6,119 nt of DNA from an uncultured Prevotellaceae bacterium (GCA_900557555.1 USTH01000062.1:1-6119); one strand, 5' to 3'. Shown: positions 1 through 5,974, counted from the first letter of the stretch. Translations and numbers: made by a program. The notes: generated by a model not told the origin, from the sequence alone.

Positions 1-431
1 GCCTCGTTGTCGCGCTCCAGTCCTTCGTTAGGCGAGCCTTCAAACACGGTGGCGTACAGGTCGGCGGGGTTAAGCTTGAGCACTGTCACCAGATATTCCC
101 ATGCCCAGCCGATAGCTTCTTTCTTGAAGTAGTCGCCGAAACTCCAGTTGCCCAACATCTCAAACATGGTGTGGTGGTAGGTGTCGTGGCCCACTTCCTC
201 AAGGTCGTTGTGCTTTCCGCTGACACGCAGGCATTTCTGCGAGTCGGTCTGGCGGCGGCATTTTGGTTCCGCATTGCCGAGGATGATGTCCTTAAACTGG
301 TTCATTCCGGCGTTGGTAAACATAAGTGTGGGGTCGTCCTTTACCACCATGGGGGCAGAGGGAACAATAAGGTGTCCTTTTGATTCGAAAAATTTCTTGA
401 AAGACTCTCGAATCTCTTTTGCTGTCATCAT
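1..431 (-). CDS. alaS: Alanine--tRNA ligase, N-terminal part (cut by window edge)
   Basis: Cytoplasmic class II aminoacyl-tRNA synthetase that charges tRNA-Ala with alanine. Only the first 143 codons plus two bases are present; the gene runs off the left edge, whereas bacterial AlaRS is usually around 870 residues. What is visible is the start of the aminoacylation domain: MTAKEIRESFKKFFESKGH at the N-terminus, SAPMVVKDDPTLMFTNAGMN at about 25-44, and the very conserved AlaRS stretch from RVSGKHNDLEEVGHDTYHH (69-87) to EMLGNWSFGDYFKKEAI (91-107), which includes class II motif 2. The editing and C-Ala domains lie outside. Two adjacent ATG codons (431 and 428) could start it; both keep the conserved TAKEIRES, and 431 is given as the longer choice. 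There is no Shine-Dalgarno, only an A-rich leader with a run of eight A, as is usual in Bacteroidota. Transcribed away from the MerR gene. Identification is firm; the exact start is open by one codon. Confidence 0.97.
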   Translation of the reverse strand, partial: MMTAKEIRESFKKFFESKGHLIVPSAPMVVKDDPTLMFTNAGMNQFKDIILGNAEPKCRRQTDSQKCLRVSGKHNDLEEVGHDTYHHTMFEMLGNWSFGDYFKKEAIGWAWEYLVTVLKLNPADLYATVFEGSPNEGLERDNE

Positions 432-457
432 TGTTGTCTTTTTTTTGATTTTGAGTG

Positions 458-488
458 CAAAATTAGCGATAAATCATTATATTTGCAA
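458..488 (-). promoter_or_regulatory. Probable alaS promoter (Bacteroidota -33/-7 type)
   Basis: On the minus strand the box TAATTTTG (465-458) fits the Bacteroidota sigma-ABfr -7 consensus TAnnTTTG at every fixed position. A TTG (488-486) stands 20 bases upstream, matching the usual -33 element and spacing. Transcription would begin near 453, leaving a leader of about 20 bases, A-rich and without Shine-Dalgarno, before the alaS ATG. The boxes are seen directly; their function is inferred. Confidence 0.75.
478..485 (+). promoter_or_regulatory. Candidate -7 box for the MerR-aroB transcript
   Basis: TATATTTG on the plus strand fits TAnnTTTG exactly. No TTG lies at the ideal 19-21 base spacing upstream; the nearest, at 451-453, is 24 bases away, so the -33 side is weak. 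Transcription from here would start near 490 and give a leader of about 90 bases before the regulator's ATG at 582. The box lies within the alaS promoter span, so the two promoters would share one stretch of DNA. Confidence 0.5.
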
Positions 489-581
489 TTTATTAAGAAT
501 GAAAATTCATCACATCTGGCCGCAGGGGGCTGCTGTCGGAAATTGTGCATATCATCCTCTTTTCAGAAACGACCCAAGGTC

Positions 582-959
582 ATGGCTCTTAACACAAACA
601 AGGATTTAAAGAAGTTCTACTCCATACAGGAGGTTGCTAATATGTATGGTGTCAATGAATCGCTGTTGCGGTTCTGGGAAACGGAGTTCCCCCAGCTTGC
701 ACCCAAAAGGGCAGGGCGCGGAGTGCGTCAATACACCAAGGAAGACATAAAATTGGTGGGCGTCATACACGACTTGGTAAAACGGCGTGGCATGAAACTG
801 GCAGCAGCGCGCGAGGTGCTCAAGCGCAACAAAGACGGAGCTTACCGCAGCGGTGAAGCCATTGATATGCTTAAGGACATCAGGGCCAAACTGGTGGACT
901 TGCGTTCTCAACTTGGCACCATTGTGGAAGGAGAGGAATATAACATAGAAGAAAAATAA
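582..959 (+). CDS. Small MerR-family DNA-binding transcriptional regulator
   Basis: A 125-residue protein with a MerR-type winged helix-turn-helix. The HTH lies at about 12-31 (FYSIQEVANMYGVNESLLRF, with the family hallmark LLRFWE), the wing at about 45-56 (GRGVRQYTKEDI), and a second helical pair at 57-82. A short Leu-rich dimerisation helix (about 92-112) follows, with an acidic tail. There is no C-terminal effector domain and no Cys cluster, so no metal or drug ligand can be predicted; Bacteroidota genomes commonly carry this short, uncharacterised form. The ATG at 582 is chosen because MALNTNKDLKKFYS matches the usual N-terminus of these proteins. The reading frame stays open upstream to a TTG at 483, but that codon lies inside the candidate -7 box and the extra residues are not family-like. 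Divergent from alaS and 5 bp before aroB. Its target is unknown; autoregulation or control of the shared upstream region is only a guess. Confidence 0.9.
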   Translation: MALNTNKDLKKFYSIQEVANMYGVNESLLRFWETEFPQLAPKRAGRGVRQYTKEDIKLVGVIHDLVKRRGMKLAAAREVLKRNKDGAYRSGEAIDMLKDIRAKLVDLRSQLGTIVEGEEYNIEEK

Positions 960-964
960 GACAA

Positions 965-2014
965 ATGCAGTCAATAACATTTACTTCTGATGCCGCCATG
1001 GAACTTTCAAAGGTTCTGGGTGGCATTGATTTTGATCGGGTCTTTGTGCTGCTTGATGAAACAACACAAAGGCTTTGCATGGACAGGTTGCAGGGGTGTG
1101 ACGCAATAAAGGATGCCAAGACAATCGTCATAGGTGCTACTGATGTGTGCAAGAACATAGAGTCATTGGCGCACGTGTGGAAATCTCTGGGCGAAAGTGG
1201 TGCCAGCCGCCGTTCGCTACTTGTCAATGTCGGTGGTGGCATGGTGACCGACCTTGGCGGCTTTGCCGCTTCAACATTCAAGCGTGGCATAAAGTTTGTA
1301 AACATTCCGACCACTTTGCTTGCTATGGTGGATGCTTCGGTTGGGGGCAAGACGGGCATAAACTTCAACGGTCTGAAGAATGAGGTGGGGGTGTTCTGCG
1401 ATGCCTCACACGTCATAATCGACACAGGATTTCTCTCTACACTTGACGAGCAAAACATTTGTTCCGGTTATGCCGAGATGCTTAAGCACGGCCTTATCAG
1501 CAATACACCCGATTGGGCAGAACTTGTCAACTTTGACCTGCATCACCCGGACCTGGCGAGACTCAGCGAGATGCTCAGAAAGAATATCCGCGTAAAGGAA
1601 CGGATAGTGCTTGAAGACCCGCACGAGAAAGGCATACGCAAGGCACTCAATGTGGGTCACACCGCTGGTCATGCTTTCGAGAGTTTCGCCATGGCAATCG
1701 GTCAGCCGGTGCTTCATGGCTATGCCGTGGCGTGGGGCATGGTGTGCGAACTGTATCTTAGCGTTGTGAAACTTGGCTTTCCGAAGGACAAGATGCGCCA
1801 GACGGTCACTTTCATTCGTGAAAACTACGGCACCATGGCTTTTGACTGCAAAGATTATGAACGACTTTACGAACTGATGAAGCACGACAAGAAAAACACT
1901 CAGGGCTTCATCAATTTCACTCTTCTTTCAGACATAGGCGGCATAAAGCTCAATCAGACAGCCTCACGCGAGGAAATCTTTGAGGCACTTGACTTCTACC
2001 GTGAGCAGTTCTGA
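965..2014 (+). CDS. aroB: 3-dehydroquinate synthase
   Basis: Converts DAHP to 3-dehydroquinate, the second step of the shikimate pathway to chorismate and aromatic amino acids; cytoplasmic, NAD- and divalent-metal-dependent. At 349 residues it is slightly shorter than typical bacterial AroB (about 360). Visible motifs in order: the nucleotide-binding loop NVGGGMVTDLGGFAAS (88-103), PTTLLAMVDASVGGKTGIN (115-133), and GLKNEVGVF (136-144). The three expected metal ligands are E171 in GYAEMLKHG, H232 in NVGHTAGHAFE, and H251 in LHGYAVAWG, and K129 is also kept, so the enzyme should be active. It begins 5 bp after the stop of the MerR gene with no promoter box between, so the two are probably co-transcribed; there is only a weak purine-rich stretch before the ATG. 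No other aro gene is in the window. It converges with recQ, and the 218-bp gap between them carries the palindromic repeat cluster. Confidence 0.97.
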   Translation: MQSITFTSDAAMELSKVLGGIDFDRVFVLLDETTQRLCMDRLQGCDAIKDAKTIVIGATDVCKNIESLAHVWKSLGESGASRRSLLVNVGGGMVTDLGGFAASTFKRGIKFVNIPTTLLAMVDASVGGKTGINFNGLKNEVGVFCDASHVIIDTGFLSTLDEQNICSGYAEMLKHGLISNTPDWAELVNFDLHHPDLARLSEMLRKNIRVKERIVLEDPHEKGIRKALNVGHTAGHAFESFAMAIGQPVLHGYAVAWGMVCELYLSVVKLGFPKDKMRQTVTFIRENYGTMAFDCKDYERLYELMKHDKKNTQGFINFTLLSDIGGIKLNQTASREEIFEALDFYREQF

Positions 2015-2027
2015 ACTGTCAGAGTTC
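2013..2027 (+). other. Short hairpin overlapping the aroB stop codon
   Basis: GAACT (2013-2017) and AGTTC (2023-2027) form a 5-bp stem with a 5-base loop, beginning inside the aroB TGA. No T-run follows, so it is not an intrinsic terminator by itself. It may be chance. Confidence 0.25.
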
Positions 2028-2077
2028 TAACGACCGAATTGGGATAATAGGTATTCCGAAGACGACCTTACGATGAA

Positions 2078-2135
2078 ATTTCGGCGGAAACGCATTGCCA
2101 TTTCGGCCGAAGTGGACTTCCGTTTCCGCCGAAAT
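2078..2135. repeat. Perfect 15-bp inverted repeat enclosing a palindrome
   Basis: The arm 2078-2092 (ATTTCGGCGGAAACG) is the exact reverse complement of 2121-2135 (CGTTTCCGCCGAAAT). The 28-base loop contains TTCGGCCGAA (2102-2111), itself self-complementary. As RNA from either strand, or as extruded DNA, this gives a long GC-containing stem. It lies past the stop codons of both convergent genes, so it is the best candidate in the gap for ending or protecting both transcripts, though neither side has a T-run. Confidence 0.65.
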
Positions 2136-2156
2136 GCAGTTCCGTTTCGGCCGAAA
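2078..2156. repeat. Cluster of four near-palindromic 12-bp units at exact 22-bp period
   Basis: Units start at 2079, 2101, 2123 and 2145, each 22 bp after the last: TTTCGGCGGAAA, TTTCGGCCGAAG, TTTCCGCCGAAA, TTTCGGCCGAAA. All are built from half-sites TTTCSG and CSGAAA. The 10-bp spacers on the plus strand are CGCATTGCCA, TGGACTTCCG and TGCAGTTCCG. The last two resemble each other directly, and the first resembles them when read on the minus strand (TGGCAATGCG), so the first interval appears inverted. The cluster sits between the convergent ends of aroB and recQ. It could be a dispersed Bacteroidota intergenic repeat, a bidirectional transcription stop, or protein-binding sites; sequence alone does not decide. 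It is not CRISPR-like, because units are only 12 bp and the spacers are partly conserved. Confidence 0.85.
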
Positions 2157-2232
2157 CAACTTCTTTAGGTGGCTCTGCGACGTTCGTTCATCGCCAATGG
2201 CGGTGTCTTCAGCCTTTCTGCTGTGCGTGATG

Positions 2233-4182
2233 TCAGTTTAAGGTGAATTGTCCGTCGAGACAGGTTATCTCGTTTTGGTTCAGGAGGGTTTCTGTGGCCT
2301 GCTTTAGTGCGTTCATAGAGAAAGGCAGACCTTTGAGTTCTGTAAAGGGGTGGGGGGCGCCATCGCTCAGAAGTGTTATGATGGCTTGAGCTGCACTCTC
2401 CGTCTCGTTTGAGTCGGAGTGGTTGTTGGAGTATCCGTTTCTGATGCACACATCGCAATGGCCGCAGTCTCGGGCTCCATTGTCGCCGAAATATTCTGAC
2501 AGCATGCGGCTGTGACAGATGTTTGCACTGTTGAGGTAGTTTATCATTGCGTTGACCCTTTGCACGAGTTCTGCTCGGCGGTGTTCGTAGACTTCGGGTG
2601 TGAATATGAGCTCATCTGTTTCAACGCGTCTTTGCAGAAATCTGATGTGGGCGATGTGTTTGAACGGGATGTAGTAGATGATGCCAAGCATGTGCAGCGT
2701 CCGCAGACTTTTGTATACGGCCTCAGGTGTAAGCTTGGTGCGTTGGGCCAGCAGCAGTTCCTCTATGGGCATGAGGTCGGCAAAGAGGCCGTTGTAGGTG
2801 CGGAGCAGACTTTGGAGCACGGCATCGCATTCTTTTGACAGATGATGTATACGATATAGTTCTTCTCTGGTTACGACTACCTTAATGCATGAAACGCAGT
2901 CTTCGGGTTCGGTATATTGTATGTAACCTGCATTTTCAAGAATGCGGAATGCGCTCAGCACCGGCAGGGAGAACAGTTTGTGCAACTTGCAGAATTGCAT
3001 GACGTCAAACTCCTTGTATATGCCGTAGCCATCGCCCACGGCCACCTCATAGTAATAGCAGATTTTCTCGTAGATGTCACGTATATAGTCCTTGGGCGGG
3101 AATACGGAGTCTATATGCCGCTTGAGGTTTGCAATGTCGTAGCGGCTCTTGAGCAAGATGGCTTGGGCTGGTTTTCCGTCGCGTCCGGCCCGTCCGGCCT
3201 CTTGGTAGTAGCTTTCTATGCTGTCGGGCACCCCAGTGTGTATGACTGTGCGCACGTCTGGTTTGTCAATGCCCATGCCAAAGGCGTTGGTGGCCACCAT
3301 TACCCTGACAAGGTCGTCTTGCCACAGTTGTTGTCGCATGTCCTTGTCGGTGTTCTCCAGTCCGGCGTGGTAGTGTAGGGCTGGAATGTCGTTTTGGGTA
3401 AGAAATTTAGCTATTTCGGCTGTTTGTTCCCTGTTGCGCGTGTAGACAATCGCTGACCCTGTGGTGTTTCGCAGAATGCTGAGCAATGTGGTGTCTTTGT
3501 TGTTGGTCTCCATCACGCTGTATGTGAGGTTTGGCCGTTCAAAGCTCATGCGGAACACGTTTTCCTCTTTGAAGTTGAGTTGGTGCTGTATGTCTTTGAC
3601 CACAGTGGTGGTGGCCGATGCTGTGAGTGCGAGAACTGGTGCTTCGGGCTTGAGTCTACGTATGTCGTTTATCTGCAAGTATGATGGTCTGAAGTCATAG
3701 CCCCACTGTGAGATGCAATGGGCTTCGTCAACGGTTATGAGGTTGACTGTCATGTGAGCCAACTTGGTCTGGAAGAGTTCTGACGAAATTCGTTCGGGCG
3801 AGATGTATAGAAATTTGTAGTTGCCGAGGATGCAGTTTTCGAGAGACCGCAGAATGTCGGAGCGACTCATGCCCGAATATATGGCTGTGGCTTTGATGCC
3901 GCGGTTTCTGAGGTGTGCCACCTGGTCTTTCATCAGTGCTATGAGTGGCGTGATGACAATGCACACTCCCTCCATCATCAGTGAGGAGACCTGAAAGGTT
4001 ATGGACTTGCCTCCGCCGGTGGGCATGAGTCCAAGGGTGTCTTTTCCGTTGCAGATGCTTTGAATTATTTCGCTTTGTATGCCACGGAATTTGTCGTACC
4101 CCCAGTATTTGTGCAGTATGATTAGACTCTGCTCTTGAAGGGTGCTATTTCTGTTCTGTGTTGGCAGGTTGGATATCTTCAA
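2233..4182 (-). CDS. recQ: RecQ-family ATP-dependent DNA helicase (Bacteroidota type)
   Basis: A superfamily 2 helicase that unwinds DNA 3'-5' in recombinational repair and end resection; 649 residues. Motif 0 is FRGIQ (32-36), Walker A is MPTGGGKS (53-60), and the Walker B box is DEAH (152-155), followed by the RecQ aromatic-rich loop SQWGYDFRPSYL (158-169). Motif III is ALTASATT (185-192), motif V is VATNAFGMGIDKPDVR (296-311) and motif VI is QEAGRAGRDG (327-336). The zinc cysteines of the RecQ C-terminal region are C556, C573, C576 and C579, but they come about 220 residues after motif VI, far later than in E. coli RecQ (roughly 55). The space between holds helix-rich, winged-helix-like sequence. 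The tail (about 597-649) also looks winged-helix-like, and no clear HRDC domain is seen. The only usual start codon in reach is TTG at 4182, inside recJ, giving a 38-bp overlap; there is no ATG until after the Walker A region. Likely translated by coupling to recJ. Function is firm, the start less so. Confidence 0.93.
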   Translation of the reverse strand: MKISNLPTQNRNSTLQEQSLIILHKYWGYDKFRGIQSEIIQSICNGKDTLGLMPTGGGKSITFQVSSLMMEGVCIVITPLIALMKDQVAHLRNRGIKATAIYSGMSRSDILRSLENCILGNYKFLYISPERISSELFQTKLAHMTVNLITVDEAHCISQWGYDFRPSYLQINDIRRLKPEAPVLALTASATTTVVKDIQHQLNFKEENVFRMSFERPNLTYSVMETNNKDTTLLSILRNTTGSAIVYTRNREQTAEIAKFLTQNDIPALHYHAGLENTDKDMRQQLWQDDLVRVMVATNAFGMGIDKPDVRTVIHTGVPDSIESYYQEAGRAGRDGKPAQAILLKSRYDIANLKRHIDSVFPPKDYIRDIYEKICYYYEVAVGDGYGIYKEFDVMQFCKLHKLFSLPVLSAFRILENAGYIQYTEPEDCVSCIKVVVTREELYRIHHLSKECDAVLQSLLRTYNGLFADLMPIEELLLAQRTKLTPEAVYKSLRTLHMLGIIYYIPFKHIAHIRFLQRRVETDELIFTPEVYEHRRAELVQRVNAMINYLNSANICHSRMLSEYFGDNGARDCGHCDVCIRNGYSNNHSDSNETESAAQAIITLLSDGAPHPFTELKGLPFSMNALKQATETLLNQNEITCLDGQFTLN

Positions 4183-5878
4183 TTTGCAGCTGTATTTCGC
4201 CGTGCTTGTAGGTGTTTTCGGCTATGGTGTAACAGATGTTGAAGGCCCGTTTGGACTTTATGAAGCGAGCGTGTCCGCTTTGGCCGAATGCGATACCCGA
4301 AAGAATGTTGTTGGACTTGTTGTCAACGAGTTCGAGCTTGATGTGTTCCTGCCCTCGGCCAACAACCTTGCTTGTGCCGTAGTCGTAGACGTTGCGTGTG
4401 CTGAACAGTGGTTCGGGATTTTGCGGGCCGAAAGGACGAAGTTTCTTCAGTTCGTTGAAGAATGGTGTGGTTATTGTAGAGAAGTTAAGCTCTGCCTCAA
4501 CGTCAAGTGATGCGGCTGTCTGCTCGTCTTCGATATGTTTTTCCACATAGTCTTCAAAGCGTTGTATAAACTCCTTGATATGTTCTTCCTTGAGCGTGAG
4601 TCCTACGGCGTAGGTGTGGCCCCCGAAGTTTTCAAGGAGATCCTTGCAGTTCTCAATACCCGAATAGATGTCGAATCCCGCAACCGAACGGGCAGAACCT
4701 GTGAGGTTGCCGTTTTCGTCAAGGGCCAGTACAACAGTTGGACGATAGTACAGTTCTGTAAGCCTTGAAGCCACGATGCCTATGACGCCTTTGTGCCACT
4801 CTTTGTTGTAGACCACAATGCTTCGCCTGTTGTCGAGATTTTTTATTTTGTCGACAATAGCGTTGGCTTCTTCAGTCATTTGTCTGTCGATGTCCTTGCG
4901 CGCCTCGTTGTAGGTGTTGATTCGGTTTGCTTTCTCTATGGCCCGCGTAAGGTCTTTCTCTATGAGCAGGTCAATGGTCTCGCTGCCATTCTGTATACGT
5001 CCGGAGGCGTTGATGCGTGGTCCGATGCGGAAGATGATGTCAGGCATGCCTATTTCCTTATCGGTTAGTCCGCATACATTGATGATGGCTTGCAGTCCAA
5101 CGCTGGGGTTTGAATTGAGTTGTCTGAGGCCGTGGAATGCCAAAATGCGGTTTTCTCCCAACACTGGTACGAGGTCTGCGGCAATGCTTACGGCACATAG
5201 TTCCAGCAATGGTGTCAGACGGCTGAACTCTATGCCGTTGTTGAGTGCAAAGGCCTGCATTAGCTTGAAGCCGATGCCACAGCCAGAGAGGTCGTGGTAT
5301 GGGTAGGTCTCATCCTTTCGCTTCGGGTCGAGAATGGCATAAGCCGGCGGCAGTTCGTCGTCGGGAACATGGTGGTCGCACACGATGAAGTCTATTCCGT
5401 GTGCCTGCGCATAGGCAATCTCTTGATTTGCCTTGATGCCACAGTCAAGGATAATGATAACTCTCACTCCTAAGCTGACGGCACGGTCAATTGCTTTAAA
5501 ACTAATGCCATAACCGTCTTCGTAACGGTCTGGAATATAGTATTCGACATTGGAATAAAACTCTTGTAGAAATTTGTAGACCAATGTTACAGCAGTGCAG
5601 CCGTCAACATCATAATCACCGTAGACCAATATCTTTTCTTTCATGCCAATGGCTTGGTTGATGCGTTTCACCGCCTTGTCCATGTCCTTCATCTCAAAGG
5701 GGTCGTGAAGGTCTGTGAGGCGCGGTGAGAAGAATTTCTTCGCTTGGCGGGGGGTCTTTATGCCCCGTTTGAAAAGTATTGAGCCTACGATTGGATTGAT
5801 GCCAATCTCAGCGGACAGTTTGTCAGCCGCTTCCTGATTTTGTGGTGTGAGAGATTGGTACTTCCATTTGTAATTCAT
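4145..5878 (-). CDS. recJ: Single-stranded-DNA-specific 5'-3' exonuclease RecJ
   Basis: A DHH-family, Mn/Mg-dependent nuclease that degrades single-stranded DNA from the 5' end in RecF-pathway recombination, mismatch and base-excision repair; 577 residues, the same size as typical RecJ. Motif I is YGDYDVDG (86-93), the motif II aspartate is D145 in ILDCG, motif III is CDHH (167-170), then SGCGIGFKL (198-206), the D235 motif in AADLVP (233-238) and RINASGR (288-294). The DHHA1 part shows WHKGVIGIVASRL (361-373), TGSARSVAGF (393-402) and FGGHTYAVGL (418-427). An OB-fold segment follows from about 455, with LRPFGPQNPEP at 480-490 and HIKLEL at 512-517. All catalytic aspartates and histidines expected are present. 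The ATG at 5878 is preceded by an A-rich stretch with no Shine-Dalgarno. Its TAG stop (4147-4145) lies within recQ, so the pair forms an operon whose products act together: RecQ opens the duplex and RecJ removes the 5' strand. Confidence 0.97.
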   Translation of the reverse strand: MNYKWKYQSLTPQNQEAADKLSAEIGINPIVGSILFKRGIKTPRQAKKFFSPRLTDLHDPFEMKDMDKAVKRINQAIGMKEKILVYGDYDVDGCTAVTLVYKFLQEFYSNVEYYIPDRYEDGYGISFKAIDRAVSLGVRVIIILDCGIKANQEIAYAQAHGIDFIVCDHHVPDDELPPAYAILDPKRKDETYPYHDLSGCGIGFKLMQAFALNNGIEFSRLTPLLELCAVSIAADLVPVLGENRILAFHGLRQLNSNPSVGLQAIINVCGLTDKEIGMPDIIFRIGPRINASGRIQNGSETIDLLIEKDLTRAIEKANRINTYNEARKDIDRQMTEEANAIVDKIKNLDNRRSIVVYNKEWHKGVIGIVASRLTELYYRPTVVLALDENGNLTGSARSVAGFDIYSGIENCKDLLENFGGHTYAVGLTLKEEHIKEFIQRFEDYVEKHIEDEQTAASLDVEAELNFSTITTPFFNELKKLRPFGPQNPEPLFSTRNVYDYGTSKVVGRGQEHIKLELVDNKSNNILSGIAFGQSGHARFIKSKRAFNICYTIAENTYKHGEIQLQIEDIQPANTEQK

Positions 5879-5910
5879 TTATAGTTTTTTTGTTATATGC
5901 ATAGCCTCAT

Positions 5911-5935
5911 ATTGTCGCTGTAAAAGAGCAACAAT
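5911..5935 (-). promoter_or_regulatory. Hairpin in the recJ leader, proximal
   Basis: In the recJ transcript ATTGTTGCT (5935-5927) pairs with AGCGACAAT (5919-5911) over nine positions, with one U-G wobble, around a 7-base loop. No T-run follows directly. The hairpin ends 32 bases before the recJ ATG and abuts the next hairpin without a gap. The pairing is seen in the sequence; a regulatory role is inferred. Confidence 0.5.
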
Positions 5936-5962
5936 AGCGAAAATTGCTTTCGCTGCAATTTT
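5936..5962 (-). promoter_or_regulatory. Two mutually exclusive stems in the recJ leader, distal
   Basis: On the minus strand AAAATTGC (5962-5955) can pair with GCAATTTT (5947-5940), an 8-bp stem with a 7-base loop. That loop, AGCGAAA (5954-5948), can instead pair with TTTCGCT (5942-5936), a 7-bp stem with a 5-base loop. The two stems share bases and cannot form together in the simple nested way. If the promoter box at 5974-5967 is right, the outer stem would sit at the very 5' end of the transcript. Confidence 0.45.
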
Positions 5963-5966
5963 AATG

Positions 5967-5974
5967 TAAAGGTA
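5967..5974 (-). promoter_or_regulatory. Candidate -7 box of the recJ-recQ operon
   Basis: TACCTTTA on the minus strand matches TAnnTTTG at all fixed positions except the last. No clear TTG stands 19-21 bases upstream, so the -33 element is poor. Transcription would begin near 5962, giving a leader of about 84 bases that contains both hairpin regions. It is the best candidate seen between the right edge and recJ. Confidence 0.45.

Noticed and set aside
439..446. Run of eight T on the plus strand as a terminator tail
   Set aside because: No stem precedes it; it is simply the A-rich leader of alaS seen from the other strand.
483..581. Upstream extension of the MerR gene to a TTG at 483
   Set aside because: The TTG is part of the candidate -7 box, the added residues resemble no MerR N-terminus, and the ATG at 582 gives the family-typical MALNTNK start.
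880..1458. 192-codon minus-strand open frame across the regulator and aroB
   Set aside because: It is antisense to the conserved NAD-binding part of aroB, with a composition expected of a shadow frame.
2078..2156. Mini CRISPR array
   Set aside because: Units are 12-bp palindromes, the intervals are 10 bp and partly conserved, and no cas gene is near.
2190..2204. Hairpin ATCGCC-AAT-GGCGGT as a terminator of aroB
   Set aside because: The stem is six pairs with a wobble and a 3-base loop, and no T-run follows on either strand.
2917..3378. 153-codon plus-strand open frame inside recQ
   Set aside because: It lies antisense to the conserved helicase core of recQ, has no domain that I recognise, and is explained by the codon pattern of the real gene.
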